From NCBI RefSeq assembly GCF_001629735.1, contig NZ_CP015224.1, forward strand, positions 1,550,001 to 1,614,000: 64,000 nt of DNA, given 5' to 3'. The stretch comes from Lysinibacillus sphaericus. GTDB lineage: Bacteria > Bacillota > Bacilli > Bacillales_A > Planococcaceae. A program made the position numbers and the translations under genes. The notes beneath the pieces were generated by a model. That model was not told where the DNA came from, made no database searches, and saw only the letters and a list, made by a program, of their open reading frames with translations. Below, piece after piece: positions 1 to 8,800 of the stretch (position 1 is its first letter; the number at the start of each line of letters is the position of its first letter).

Positions 1-165
1 TCTTTTCGTCGTTTGGGCATGTTTTACTTTCACTTGAGGTCTACCAAAGCGCTTTTCAAGCGTTCTCTCACTGTAAAGCAATTCATCTTCTAGTAACAGC
101 TCTTGAACAAGATGAGAAACTTTCCGGAATAAGGTTGCAGATACTCTTCCAAACGCATCCTGAAG
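1..165 (-). pseudogene. Open-frame fragment running off the window edge
   Basis: On the minus strand a frame stays open from a stop at 166-168 to the window edge, about 55 codons. It is rich in Leu, Glu, Lys and Arg and reads like the helical interior of a protein. I see no start codon with a ribosome binding site inside the window, and the sequence above the stop (166-300) does not continue the frame. It may be the tail of a decayed gene whose rest lies outside. I do not recognise the family. The rest of 166-519 holds only the hairpin at 366-398. Confidence 0.2.
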
Positions 166-365
166 CTAATAAAGGCCATTTGTAAACGGCGACTTACAAG
201 GAAAGCACGTATCTGGCATCGTTCGGACGTGGCCCACTGAGCCAATATTCAGGGTTATTAATCGTAACTTTTTTATAATTGTCGCCACTTTACTAAATCA
301 AGAGTTTCAGTATAGGTGTATATATCGTGAAAAAAACAATAAATATGAACAAACTATCCGTATTA

Positions 366-398
366 AAAAACAAGCAGGGTTAAAAACCTAGCTTGTTT
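366..398 (-). terminator. Intrinsic terminator hairpin downstream of the methyltransferase
   Basis: AAACAAGC pairs with GCTTGTTT around an inner GGTT/AACC step. Read on the minus strand the stem runs into a T-rich stretch. It lies about 120 nt past the methyltransferase stop. Confidence 0.55.
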
Positions 399-519
399 GA
401 AAATAATTTTCATATAAAAAATCCATATAAGTATCTTTTGTAAGATTAAAAATAATTACCTGTCTTTGTATTATTTTCAACTAAAGCTATTTAGAGAGTT
501 TTTTTACAACTAACCGCTC

Positions 520-1077
520 TCACTTTTTGCAGCTCATTATATAAGCAGGTGGGAAATTTCTAATTTCTCTATTAATATCAATTTTAGAAAAATAGCTTTC
601 TAGAAATGTTAATTTAAATTTGGTGTATTGAAACGTTATAAAGAGCCCATCTTCTTTAAGGACTTTTAAAGAGTTTCGTAATATATTACTTGATACATTT
701 TTAGGCAAACTTGCAAATGGTAACCCTGAAATTATATAGTCTGCGTAAGGTATATCGTTTTCGATTAAAATATCTTCAATATACTCAGCAGAACTATCTA
801 TAATTACAAAGTTTTTTTCTTTTATATATCTTGCTTTTAATAATGTGTAAAATTCTTTATTATTTTCTACTAAAACAACTTTAGTTGTTTGTTTCCTCTT
901 TTTTAGAATATTCTCTGTGAATACTCCGGTACCTGGGCCAAACTCAACTATATATTCTGCTTGTTCAAAATCGATTTCTTTAACCATTTTTTTACTAAGA
1001 TACTTGGAACTTGGAAGAATTGCTCCCACTGATCTAGGGTTAAACATATATTGAAAAATAAAAGATAGGTTTTTCAT
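520..1077 (-). CDS. Class I SAM-dependent methyltransferase, PmtA/KsgA-like
   Basis: A 185-residue Rossmann-fold methyltransferase. The SAM-binding motif I is visible as VEFGPGTGVF at about residues 44-53, followed by a VLVEN acidic strand end (motif II) near 68-72. The N-terminus with NPRSVGAILPSS resembles the COG3963 group (phospholipid N-methyltransferase/rRNA dimethylase-like). Such small enzymes may modify lipids or rRNA; the substrate cannot be read from the sequence. The ribosome binding site GGAGTG precedes the ATG by a normal distance. It follows the two-component system in the same direction, with a terminator between, and its upstream DNA carries repeated CTTAA hexamers that may be a response-regulator target. 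Confidence 0.75.
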   Translation of the reverse strand: MKNLSFIFQYMFNPRSVGAILPSSKYLSKKMVKEIDFEQAEYIVEFGPGTGVFTENILKKRKQTTKVVLVENNKEFYTLLKARYIKEKNFVIIDSSAEYIEDILIENDIPYADYIISGLPFASLPKNVSSNILRNSLKVLKEDGLFITFQYTKFKLTFLESYFSKIDINREIRNFPPAYIMSCKK

Positions 1078-1109
1078 GATAACACTCCATTGCGTTAAAG
1101 TTATTTCTA

Positions 1110-1169
1110 CTTAAAATCTAAACTTAAAACCTTAAGTAGTTATCATGAAATTCCTTAAGAATTCTTAAG
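1110..1169. promoter_or_regulatory. Cluster of CTTAA motifs and a 16-bp palindrome upstream of the methyltransferase
   Basis: CTTAA occurs at 1110, 1123, 1131, 1154 and 1164. The last two form the perfect palindrome CTTAAGAATTCTTAAG (1154-1169). The cluster sits 33-92 nt upstream of the methyltransferase start. A binding site for the neighbouring OmpR-type regulator is an inference. Confidence 0.3.
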
Positions 1170-1208
1170 AAAAAGGCTCTTGGAATTTATATATTCCAAG
1201 AGCCTTTT
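1166..1208 (-). terminator. Intrinsic terminator after the histidine kinase
   Basis: A 16-bp stem with arms AAAAGGCTCTTGGAAT and its complement at 1171-1186 and 1193-1208, overlapping the kinase stop codon. The minus-strand 3' side ends in a T-run. The other side is also T-rich, so it may act in both directions. Confidence 0.85.
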
Positions 1209-2283
1209 ATTTTTTTAAAGGATATTCGACAGTAATACTCAAAAACCCATTATCATATTCTGCATAAATTTTCCCATTGTGTAATTCCACAATCCTTTTA
1301 GAAATGGCCAGTCCTAAACCTCCCCCTTGATTACTTACGCGAGCCTTATCTCCAGTATAAAACCGCTCGAATAAACTATTTAAATCTTTACTCGGCTTTT
1401 CTTCAACCTGATTCATAATTTTAAAAATTACGTAATTTCCCTTTGCCTGTAGAGATATTTGTAATTCTGAGGGCTTCATACTAAATTTTATTGCATTTGT
1501 GAAAAGATTTTCATAAACCCTTACTACCTGTTCTATATCAATGAGTACAGGAGCTTTCACTTCAATTGACTTTATAACATTTAATTTTTCTTTTTCAAAA
1601 ATGGGGATATACTCTCCTACGATTTGTTGTAACAAATCACTCATGTCTACTTCACATAAATTCAGATTTATATTTGGATTCGATAAACGAGTATATTCAA
1701 ACAATTCATCAATTAATAATTTGAGTCTCTGTGACTTTAAATAGGTTATCTCTAAATACTCTTTATATTTTTCGCTATCACTGTAGTTCCCTTTTTTCAA
1801 TAAATCTAAATACCCGATTAATGATGTCAAAGGTGTTCTTAGATCATGAGAGACATTTGTTATGAGTTCATTCTTTCCTTTTTCTATTTCTCTTTCATGC
1901 TGGAATTGGTTTTCTAATTCATTTGACATAAAATTAATATTTTGTGCAAGTAAGGTTAACTCATCTTTCCCCATTATATTAATGTTAAACCCTAGGTTTC
2001 CATTAGCAATTTGTTGTACACTATCAGAAATATGCTTTAAATATTTTAGTTTATTTCTTATCAAAAATAAAAAACAAGCTATAAACGAAAAAATTATAAC
2101 TAGAAATTGGAATGTAATAAAAATACTTGCATTAGTAGTGTTCATTTCTATATTTTTATAAGTTATATAGTATAAAAATAATTGCGATGTAAGTAAAGAA
2201 ATAAACAATGAAAAGAATAAACTGATTGCAAATGAACTTAGTAATCTGACAGTAAGTTTGTTCCTAAGCTTAATGTTTTTCAT
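1207..2283 (-). CDS. Sensor histidine kinase (VanS-like)
   Basis: A 358-residue membrane kinase with two N-terminal transmembrane segments (about residues 13-40 and 53-76) enclosing a very short extracytoplasmic loop, so it probably senses at or in the membrane. A HAMP domain follows. The HisKA phosphoacceptor H146 lies in NVSHDLRTPLTS. The HATPase_c domain has an N box (NLFTNAIKF) and a G box (GGGLGLAIS). It is co-transcribed with the upstream regulator, overlapping it by 4 nt (ATGA). The short-loop architecture is typical of kinases that sense cell-wall antibiotics or an associated transporter, but no transporter or vanA-type gene is adjacent. The ligand is unknown. Confidence 0.9.
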   Translation of the reverse strand: MKNIKLRNKLTVRLLSSFAISLFFSLFISLLTSQLFLYYITYKNIEMNTTNASIFITFQFLVIIFSFIACFLFLIRNKLKYLKHISDSVQQIANGNLGFNINIMGKDELTLLAQNINFMSNELENQFQHEREIEKGKNELITNVSHDLRTPLTSLIGYLDLLKKGNYSDSEKYKEYLEITYLKSQRLKLLIDELFEYTRLSNPNINLNLCEVDMSDLLQQIVGEYIPIFEKEKLNVIKSIEVKAPVLIDIEQVVRVYENLFTNAIKFSMKPSELQISLQAKGNYVIFKIMNQVEEKPSKDLNSLFERFYTGDKARVSNQGGGLGLAISKRIVELHNGKIYAEYDNGFLSITVEYPLKK

Positions 2284-2966
2284 ATCTTATATCCCACACC
2301 CCAAACGGTTTTAATATATATTGGATGTTTAGGATCTTGTTCTATCTTTTCCCTTATATTAGTGATATGAACCATAACCGTGTTGTCTGACTTAAAATAA
2401 TCTTCTTTCCATACAGCTTCATATATTTTTTGAATGCTGAGTACAATACCTTTGTTGTATGCTAGAAGTTCTAAAATATCAAATTCTTTAGGTGTTAATC
2501 TAATTTCTTTTTCTTGTACAATAACCTGTCGAGTATCTGTATTTATAACTAAATTTCCTATTTCTATAATTTTCTTATTGTTTTTCATGTTTACATTATA
2601 TTTACTGGAGCGTCTTAGCTGCGATTTAACCCTTGCAATTAACTCTAATGGGTTAAATGGTTTCGATAAATAATCATCAGCTCCAGAAGTCAGTCCTTGA
2701 ATCTTATCTATATCTTCTGACTTTGCTGATAGCATAATTATAGGCATACTTTTTTCTTCTCGTATCTTTAAACAGGCTTGAATACCATCCATTTTTGGCA
2801 TCATAATATCGAGGATTATTAAATCTACATCATTTGATTTTAAAAATTCTAGCCCTTTTATCGCATCGGCTACTTTAATGGTCTCCATCCCTTCATTTTC
2901 TAAGTAAACAGAAATCAAATTTCTAATATCATTATCATCATCTATAACAAGAATTTTGGGTATCAT
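2280..2966 (-). CDS. OmpR-family response regulator (VanR-like)
   Basis: A 228-residue regulator with an N-terminal receiver domain (acidic pocket D9-D11, phosphoacceptor D53 in LIILDIMMP, conserved K near 104) and a C-terminal winged-helix DNA-binding domain ending in KTVWGVGYKI. An AAGGAG ribosome binding site precedes the ATG at a suitable distance. It is the first gene of the pair and is presumably phosphorylated by the kinase encoded just downstream. The adjacent methyltransferase, with its CTTAA cluster, is the most obvious local target candidate. Any antibiotic or envelope-stress role is by family analogy only. Confidence 0.9.
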   Translation of the reverse strand: MIPKILVIDDDNDIRNLISVYLENEGMETIKVADAIKGLEFLKSNDVDLIILDIMMPKMDGIQACLKIREEKSMPIIMLSAKSEDIDKIQGLTSGADDYLSKPFNPLELIARVKSQLRRSSKYNVNMKNNKKIIEIGNLVINTDTRQVIVQEKEIRLTPKEFDILELLAYNKGIVLSIQKIYEAVWKEDYFKSDNTVMVHITNIREKIEQDPKHPIYIKTVWGVGYKI

Positions 2967-3148
2967 GGTTTCTCCTTTTTAGTAATCTTCCCGAAAAAAC
3001 ATTAAATATGTTTTTTAAATCGTTATTAATTCCAACTAGCTAAAGTTATTATCTATTTCATGTATATGCTATATTATTATTCTATCATTTTTTAATACAG
3101 CTGAATCAAGTAGCTTACTACCTCTATTCATTATTAAAAATGCTATCT

Positions 3149-3967
3149 TTAGGGCACAAACCCAGCCTGGCTCACATAAACTTGATTTTCGGGAAAGACT
3201 TCAATAAATCTTTTATATACTTTTCTAAGAACATCCGATCCGTACCATTCCTCTAAACCAAGCTGGGCGTATTTGCTGTCAATACCGAGTTTTCGTGTGC
3301 GTTTACCACCACTACCATCGCCCATGAAGTAGTCATCTATACATATCCGATCGACATAAGACTTTAGCTTTAACGGAAAATCATCCCCACTTGGCAATAT
3401 GGGAGCTATAGCCACTTGGATGGGTATGCCCGCGGCTGCTAATTTTTCCAATGTTTTAAAGCGTGCCTGAATGGGAGGGGCCTTCGGAGTAAAGTGTTTT
3501 CGTATCGTTTCCGAATCGGTCTCAATCGTCATACTTACTCGAACTTTGTCCTTCAATTGTTGCAGCAAATCGATATCTCGACTTACAAGTGGACTTCTAG
3601 TCTGTACTAATAGAAAATCAGGTGGATCTTCTACCATTACTTCTAGTAAAGATCGCGTGACCTTTTCCTTTTGCTCTATAGGTTGATATGGGTCTGTACT
3701 TGATGACATAAAAATAGTTACATTCCCTTTAGCTTTGGCTCGATAAAGTTCTTTTTTTAATAAATTTGCAGCTCCATTTTTAACATCCACCCAATTTCCC
3801 CATTCACCCTCCCGAAACAGAGATACAGGCATTTCACGGACATAACAATAGGAGCACCCAAAAGAACAGCCTGTATAGGGATTAAGTGAATGCGTATAGC
3901 CAGAGAGGAAGCCTGTCCCTTTATTCAGAATGGTTTTCGGATTTTTATAGAATAATTCACTACTCAT
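3149..3967 (-). CDS. SPL-family radical SAM protein
   Basis: A 272-residue radical SAM protein related to spore photoproduct lyase (COG1533). The cluster-binding motif C34-SFG-C38-SY-C41 (CxxxCxxC) is intact, binding the 4Fe-4S cluster that cleaves SAM. The protein is shorter than canonical SplB (about 340 residues) and lacks the long N-terminal part, as do many SPL-like proteins of unknown substrate. GGAGG sits 7 nt before the ATG. It is the last gene of a four-gene alkylation-repair run, 36 nt after ogt, so a role in DNA lesion repair is plausible but inferred. Confidence 0.8.
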   Translation of the reverse strand: MSSELFYKNPKTILNKGTGFLSGYTHSLNPYTGCSFGCSYCYVREMPVSLFREGEWGNWVDVKNGAANLLKKELYRAKAKGNVTIFMSSSTDPYQPIEQKEKVTRSLLEVMVEDPPDFLLVQTRSPLVSRDIDLLQQLKDKVRVSMTIETDSETIRKHFTPKAPPIQARFKTLEKLAAAGIPIQVAIAPILPSGDDFPLKLKSYVDRICIDDYFMGDGSGGKRTRKLGIDSKYAQLGLEEWYGSDVLRKVYKRFIEVFPENQVYVSQAGFVP

Positions 3968-4003
3968 GACGGTACCTCCATTTGTTGTACAGCAATAACT
4001 AGA

Positions 4004-4537
4004 TTACATAATGCTTGATAAAGCTCGCTTTTCCAGATCAAGGAGCAATGTCTTCATTTCTAATCCACCTCGATAGCCAGTTAATGAGCCGTTCTTTCCT
4101 ATTACGCGATGGCATGGCACAGTAATCAATACCGGATTAGCCCCGATCGCTGCGCCTACTGCCCGCACAGCTGCTGGATTATTGATAGCATTGGCAATAT
4201 CAGAATAGGATTTCGTCTCGCCATAAGGGATATCACAAAGTGCCTGCCAGACTGCTAGCTGGAATGGTGTACCTACATACTCAAATGGAATCGTAAAGGT
4301 TTTCCGCGTTCCTTCTAGATACTGAGTGATTTCATCGACAAAGGGCTCAAGCTTTTCAGCATCTTCCACAAGCGGACTTCCTGGAAAGTGTTTCGAAGCC
4401 CATTCTAATAATTCCTCGAATGGATTGTTCTGTGACCCAACAAACACAAGCCCCTTTGATGTTGAAGCTACATAGAATTTCCACTCTTTAAACTTTAGTA
4501 AAGACCAATAAAGGGTTGGTTTATTCATTTTTTCCAT
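4004..4537 (-). CDS. ogt: Methylated-DNA-protein cysteine S-methyltransferase
   Basis: This 177-residue suicide enzyme removes O6-alkyl groups from guanine by transfer to its own cysteine. The active-site motif PCHRVIG is present with acceptor C142. The helix-turn-helix with the Arg finger (AAVRAVGAAIGANP) lies before it. The N-terminal domain is the usual Ogt ribonuclease-H-like fold. The start overlaps the end of adaA by 17 nt, which implies translational coupling, with GGAGG about 9 nt before the ATG. B. subtilis has a separate AdaB/Ogt of the same type, so the symbol could equally be adaB. Confidence 0.93.
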   Translation of the reverse strand: MEKMNKPTLYWSLLKFKEWKFYVASTSKGLVFVGSQNNPFEELLEWASKHFPGSPLVEDAEKLEPFVDEITQYLEGTRKTFTIPFEYVGTPFQLAVWQALCDIPYGETKSYSDIANAINNPAAVRAVGAAIGANPVLITVPCHRVIGKNGSLTGYRGGLEMKTLLLDLEKRALSSIM

Positions 4538-5159
4538 TGCACTGTTCCTCCATCTTCCTCATTTGACGAAATTGCGCTGGTGTCTGGCCCGTTTTCTTTT
4601 TAAATAAAGTAATAAAATAAGGCGTGTTAGCCATACCCACACATATGGCGATATCACCAATTGATTTATTCGTCTGAATCAAATACCTTTTAGCTGTGTG
4701 AACTCTAACTTGCTGTATATACTCTACTGGCGTAATGCCTTTAATCTTTTTAAATGTCCGCTGCATATGATACGGACTTCCATGACAAATATATGCTAAC
4801 GATTCTAGCGTTAATTTTTCTGTGAAATTTTTATCAATGTATTCCGTAATTAAATTGACCCACTCACTATCAGGTAGATTTTCATTTGTCGGCTTACATC
4901 GTTTACATGGGCGAAAATTAGCACGGAGAGCTTGTTCTGCATTTAGAAAAATACATACATTTTCTTTTTTGGGGACGCGTGATTTACAAGAAGGCTTACA
5001 AAATATCCCTGTTGACTTGACAGCGTAGAAAAATTGATTATTGTATGCAATATCATTATTTATAATGGCTTGCCACTTCTCATCAGTTATCATTTCTCCA
5101 TCATTCAAATGACTTTGAGCATAGCTCTCTTTGTAGCCGTGATCCATTCTATCTGACAT
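4521..5159 (-). CDS. adaA: AdaA: methylphosphotriester-DNA methyltransferase and AraC-type activator
   Basis: A 212-residue adaptive-response regulator. The N-terminal Ada zinc domain has the four cysteines C54, C58, C85 and C88; C54 in GIFCKPSC is the expected methyl acceptor from phosphotriesters. Two AraC-type helix-turn-helix motifs fill the C-terminal half (FTEKLTLESLAYICHGS and SIGDIAICVGMANTPYF). Methylation switches this family to a transcriptional activator of alkylation-repair genes. The annotated N-terminus is about 22 residues longer than usual; an internal ATG giving MITDEKWQ matches typical AdaA starts, but the upstream ATG has a better-placed GAGGTG, so it was kept. Confidence 0.93.
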   Translation of the reverse strand: MSDRMDHGYKESYAQSHLNDGEMITDEKWQAIINNDIAYNNQFFYAVKSTGIFCKPSCKSRVPKKENVCIFLNAEQALRANFRPCKRCKPTNENLPDSEWVNLITEYIDKNFTEKLTLESLAYICHGSPYHMQRTFKKIKGITPVEYIQQVRVHTAKRYLIQTNKSIGDIAICVGMANTPYFITLFKKKTGQTPAQFRQMRKMEEQCNGKNE

Positions 5160-5244
5160 TTTCTCACCTCACCTTATAATATACTCCCTATCCATTCGAA
5201 TGGATATCTCAAAGAATGGAATAGCAAAATATTGAAATGTAATA

Positions 5245-5958
5245 TTATTGAGAATCATGAAAAATGATTCCAAGTCCGTATCGTTCTCCAGAAGTAACGG
5301 TGCTTACACCGTGACGAATTGTATTTTTATAATAGCCCTTTTTACCGAGAACGGGTCTGTGGTTAGTGGGGAAAATAAGGGCACTACCTTGTTCTAACGT
5401 AATGACATGACCCCTGCTTTGCGCACGTGGAATTTGCTCTACTAATAGAGATTCTCCACCGTAATAGTCTTGATCTCGCTGATTTAATACAAACACTACT
5501 TGAAACGGAAAAAATAAGTCGCCATATAAATCTTGATGCAAACAATTAAAACCGCCTGCTTCATACTTTAATAGTAAAGGTGTCGGTCTCGTTTGATTAA
5601 ACTCCTTACAGGTGTTTAAAAAATCTTGAAGATGTTGTGGATACCGTTCTGTTTTCTTCAAATAGCCCAGCCATCGATTAGCAGTTTTCGCTAATTCCGA
5701 ATAAAAGGACTCTCTTAAATGTTGGATGATATCAGGAAATGGATAAGAAAAATATTTGTACTCCCCATTCCCAAAACGATATCTTGTCATATTGATTGTC
5801 GTCCTGTATAGCTCTTCCTCCCCATACATTTCCATGAAAGATTCACATTCCTCTTTTGTTAAAATTGTTGGAAGCTTTGCGAAACCCTGCTCATCTAATT
5901 CATTTTGAATGCACTCCCAATCTAAGCTTTCGACACGTGTCTTTATGTCTTGCACCAT
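5245..5958 (-). CDS. 2OG-Fe(II) oxygenase (COG3826 family)
   Basis: A 237-residue non-haem iron dioxygenase. The iron-binding triad is visible as H-x-D in CLHQDLYGD and a distal His in TIRHGVSTV, with an Arg in GERYGLG for 2-oxoglutarate. The open frame extends 7 codons upstream, but that segment contains the AGGAGGG ribosome binding site, so the ATG at 5958 was chosen. It lies upstream of adaA, 85 nt away and in the same direction, and divergently from alkA. A role in oxidative dealkylation analogous to AlkB is suggested by context. It is not a close AlkB sequence, and a protein or small-molecule substrate is possible. Confidence 0.8.
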   Translation of the reverse strand: MVQDIKTRVESLDWECIQNELDEQGFAKLPTILTKEECESFMEMYGEEELYRTTINMTRYRFGNGEYKYFSYPFPDIIQHLRESFYSELAKTANRWLGYLKKTERYPQHLQDFLNTCKEFNQTRPTPLLLKYEAGGFNCLHQDLYGDLFFPFQVVFVLNQRDQDYYGGESLLVEQIPRAQSRGHVITLEQGSALIFPTNHRPVLGKKGYYKNTIRHGVSTVTSGERYGLGIIFHDSQ

Positions 5959-6121
5959 GTTATCCCTCCTATTTAGCATTGTTGATAACTAACACTATAA
6001 CCTCATCAATCGAAAAAAATAAGGTATTTAGAATGTAAGAGCAAGATAACAAAATTAGTAAAGATGATGATGTGATAAAGTAAAAATGACATCAGTGTAT
6101 TTTGTAAAGGAGAATGAAAAA

Positions 6122-7033
6122 ATGAAATGGCATGAAGTCAATAATAATATTGTCATTACCCTACCTAAACATTTCAACATGAATGCCAATCTAGGCTATC
6201 TAACAAGAGAAAAGAATGAATGCATGTATGAAATAGAGAACGATAGTATTACAAAAGTGATTGCTATTGGAGAAATTCGGTCTCTGGTACAGGTAAACGT
6301 CATGAAGAATAAACAAATGATTGTTCAATTCTTAAATGAATCAAGACCTATTGAAAGCTGGCAACGAGAACAGGTTGTAAAATATATTCATGAGTGGTTT
6401 GATCTTCATAACGATTTAACACCCTTTTATGAAATGGCAAAGGCAGATCCTTTATTAAAAATACCTGCTGAAAGCTTCTATGGATTGCGAGTTATTGGCA
6501 TTCCTGATTTATTTGAAGCTTTATGCTGGGGAGTTTTAGGCCAACAAATTAACTTAGCCTTCGCGTACACCTTAAAGAGGCAATTTGTTGAAAAATTTGG
6601 CGATTTCATCGAATGGAATGGTAAGCAATTTTGGGTGTTTCCATCGTACGAAAGAATTGCACAGTTAACACCCTCTGACCTTGCAGATATTAAAATGACG
6701 GTAAGAAAAAGTGAATATATCATTGGCATTGCGAAATTAATGGCAAGTGGAGAATTATCGAGGGAAAAATTAATGAAGATGAACTTTAAAGATGCTGAAA
6801 AAAGCTTAATTAAAATACGAGGAATCGGTCCTTGGACAGCCAATTATGTGCTAATGCGCTGCCTCAGGTTCCGAACCGCCTTTCCAATCGATGATGTGGG
6901 TCTTATCAATTCAATCAAAATATTACTGAACATGAATCAAAAGCCGACGAAAGATGAGATCTTGGAATTATCGATACCATGGAAAAACTGGGAATCCTAC
7001 GCTACCTTTTATTTATGGCGTGTCCTTTACTAA
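6122..7033 (+). CDS. alkA: DNA-3-methyladenine glycosylase II (AlkA)
   Basis: A base-excision glycosylase removing alkylated purines. The helix-hairpin-helix is clear (IRGIGPWTANYVLMR) and is followed by the catalytic Asp in FPIDDVGL. An N-terminal AlkA-type domain precedes the HhH-GPD domain. The open frame begins at 6086, but that ATG lacks a ribosome binding site. AAAGGAG at 6107-6113 points to the ATG at 6122, giving 303 residues (about 300 is usual). It is transcribed divergently from the oxygenase-adaA-ogt operon. In Bacillus alkA belongs to the Ada regulon, so AdaA control from the 5959-6121 interval is likely. Confidence 0.92.
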   Translation: MKWHEVNNNIVITLPKHFNMNANLGYLTREKNECMYEIENDSITKVIAIGEIRSLVQVNVMKNKQMIVQFLNESRPIESWQREQVVKYIHEWFDLHNDLTPFYEMAKADPLLKIPAESFYGLRVIGIPDLFEALCWGVLGQQINLAFAYTLKRQFVEKFGDFIEWNGKQFWVFPSYERIAQLTPSDLADIKMTVRKSEYIIGIAKLMASGELSREKLMKMNFKDAEKSLIKIRGIGPWTANYVLMRCLRFRTAFPIDDVGLINSIKILLNMNQKPTKDEILELSIPWKNWESYATFYLWRVLY

Positions 7034-7061
7034 AAAAAGTTTAAGATGAGAACAATTATAA

Positions 7062-7103
7062 AAGCATGCTTTGAAACAAATGGATCAAAAACATGCTCTT
7101 TTT
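7062..7103 (+). terminator. Intrinsic terminator after alkA
   Basis: AGCATG-TTTGA pairs with TCAAA-CATGCT and is followed by CTTTTTC on the plus strand, about 30 nt after the alkA stop. The rest of 7104-7313 shows no convincing gene. Confidence 0.7.
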
Positions 7104-7316
7104 CAACTATTCTTTGCGAGCTATCATATAATCACAGGCTCTATTATAAATGTAAATCTATCCTACAATCCATCAATAATGTTATTATGGTAAACTTTCC
7201 ACGATTTCCTCGTTGGAAGCCCCATCATGCTTCATGAAAAATTTTCTTGTAAACGCACTAACTGTTAAACTCACTACAATATTAACACCTAATCTGGTAT
7301 AAAGGAGAACAAAGCA

Positions 7317-7358
7317 AAGAGCGTGTTTTGGAAAAAGATAAATCCAAATACGCTCTTC
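7317..7358 (-). terminator. Terminator hairpin after the peptidase S51-like gene
   Basis: AAGAGCGT and TTGGA pair with TCCAA and ACGCTCTT. It lies 40 nt beyond the stop of the minus-strand gene and is T-rich on that side, though the T-run is interrupted. Confidence 0.6.
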
Positions 7359-7400
7359 TTATTTCCAATATTTCAGGTAAGCTATTGCCATTCGCCCTAT

Positions 7401-8057
7401 CTAGAGCGTCTCATCCAACTTCTTAATTTTTGACTGGGAAATTACATATACATTACCTAAAATGTCGATGCTGTCTCCCTTTACACGTACTGCACAATCT
7501 TTGTTCGACGCATAAATATTTAGTTCTTCCGATAAGGGAGACAACTCGTCTTGCACCAACTCTATGTTATTTTCAAGATCAAAATGCGAGAGGACGGAAA
7601 AATTGTCAAGACCGATTCCATCGTATAAAGAGCTTTTTTCAACTGGATAGCCAAAGTTTTTTGAGCATAACCATTTAGCGGACATATTGATTGCTCCTGC
7701 GCTTGCTCCCATCACAACCGCTGTGCTTTTTTTGATTAAATCCGACAATTCATAGTCTAGTAAAAACTCATTTTGTTTCAGCGTATCTCCACCTAACAAA
7801 AAAATGGCTGACGCATTTCGAATAAAGGTTTGGGCATCTTCCTTCTGTACGTGATAATTAATTAAATGATAGTCATCGAATAGGATACCTGCTTGGTCAA
7901 GCCATGAGCGTTCAGTAGCACCCGCCTCTTCATACAAAAGTGGATTCGAGCTAATCATAGCAAGCGATTTTCTATCAGTTATATCCTCCTGTAACACCCT
8001 GCCTAGATTCTCTGGAAAAAAATCATTAAACCACCCTAAATAATAGTGTGTTTTCAT
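7401..8057 (-). CDS. Peptidase S51 (dipeptidase E)/class I glutamine amidotransferase-like protein
   Basis: A 218-residue protein with the S51/GAT1-like flavodoxin fold. A GGDTLK loop is followed by the nucleophile elbow GASAGAIN, whose Ser is the expected catalytic residue. Peptidase E enzymes cleave Asp-X dipeptides; homologues in Firmicutes are mostly uncharacterised. The open frame starts 5 codons earlier, but that stretch is itself the ribosome binding site (GGAGG, 5 nt before the ATG at 8057), so the shorter start was chosen. It is monocistronic, with a hairpin on its 3' side. Confidence 0.75.
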   Translation of the reverse strand: MKTHYYLGWFNDFFPENLGRVLQEDITDRKSLAMISSNPLLYEEAGATERSWLDQAGILFDDYHLINYHVQKEDAQTFIRNASAIFLLGGDTLKQNEFLLDYELSDLIKKSTAVVMGASAGAINMSAKWLCSKNFGYPVEKSSLYDGIGLDNFSVLSHFDLENNIELVQDELSPLSEELNIYASNKDCAVRVKGDSIDILGNVYVISQSKIKKLDETL

Positions 8058-8135
8058 GTGTACCTCCGTCATTATTACCTGCTTTTATAAGTTCTGTTTG
8101 TAGTACGAAATAAAAGGCTTTTTACTTTTTGCAAT

Positions 8136-8549
8136 TCATATTTCATCGCGATAAATATCAATATCGTATTCTGAGTCGGTGTCATAAGCAAATTTAATAA
8201 GTTTTTGATTTATAAAAAGACCGGAAGTTTCAGGAAAAACAAGGATCACTGCTATTTTACATTGTAACTTATATTTCTTTTTAAAGTGATTGATAATGTT
8301 TACCTTATTCGTGAAAATATCTATTAGTTCATTTATTTGTAAAGTAGGATCACTTGTTCGTTGATCATCTATTTCGTAAGTCCACGATGAAGTATAACTT
8401 TCGTGTTGTGTTTTTCCGATTGTATAGAGTGCACCTTTTGTACGTGTTTCTGTTGGTGTTATTGCTATTTTTTGTGTGAATTCATCTAGTGGAAAATTAT
8501 CTCCAAATACACAAAAATAAGACCTTATATTAGTTGTTGGCTTTTCCAT
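8136..8549 (-). CDS. DUF4279 domain-containing protein
   Basis: A 137-residue soluble acidic protein. The N-terminus (YFCVFGDNFPLDEFT followed by a TPTETRTKG segment) and a central SSWTYEI strand are characteristic of DUF4279, a family of unknown function often found near immunity or contact-dependent loci in Bacillus. No catalytic motif is visible. It is monocistronic and its upstream 250 bp contain no other gene. Confidence 0.7.
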   Translation of the reverse strand: MEKPTTNIRSYFCVFGDNFPLDEFTQKIAITPTETRTKGALYTIGKTQHESYTSSWTYEIDDQRTSDPTLQINELIDIFTNKVNIINHFKKKYKLQCKIAVILVFPETSGLFINQKLIKFAYDTDSEYDIDIYRDEI

Positions 8550-8730
8550 TCTTTCTCCCTTCTTGAGGAATTAATTAAACGCCATCATGAATAAAATTTA
8601 AAATACAATTACAGTACTCTCTCAACCATGGGCTACTGTTTGTTATTTAGCAATGCTCATGCTCAAACCTGAGCCACTTGTAATTTGCAAAGACACGCGA
8701 TTAAAGTAACGACTATTTATATAAAAAGTA

Positions 8731-8767
8731 AACCTTCTAAACTTTGAATGTTTAAAAGGTTTTTTTC
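8731..8767. terminator. Bidirectional intrinsic terminator
   Basis: AACCTTCTAAAC pairs with GTTTAAAAGGTT and is followed on the plus strand by seven T, with a T-rich flank on the minus strand too. It ends the AAA+/TPR cluster that stops at 8801. Confidence 0.75.
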
Positions 8768-8800
8768 ATGTTTTGCTATCAATATTTGGAGATAGCCATT

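Noticed and set aside
7046..7237. Plus-strand ORF of 63 codons after alkA
   Set aside because: It overlaps the alkA terminator hairpin, has no ribosome binding site, and its composition looks like translated noncoding DNA.
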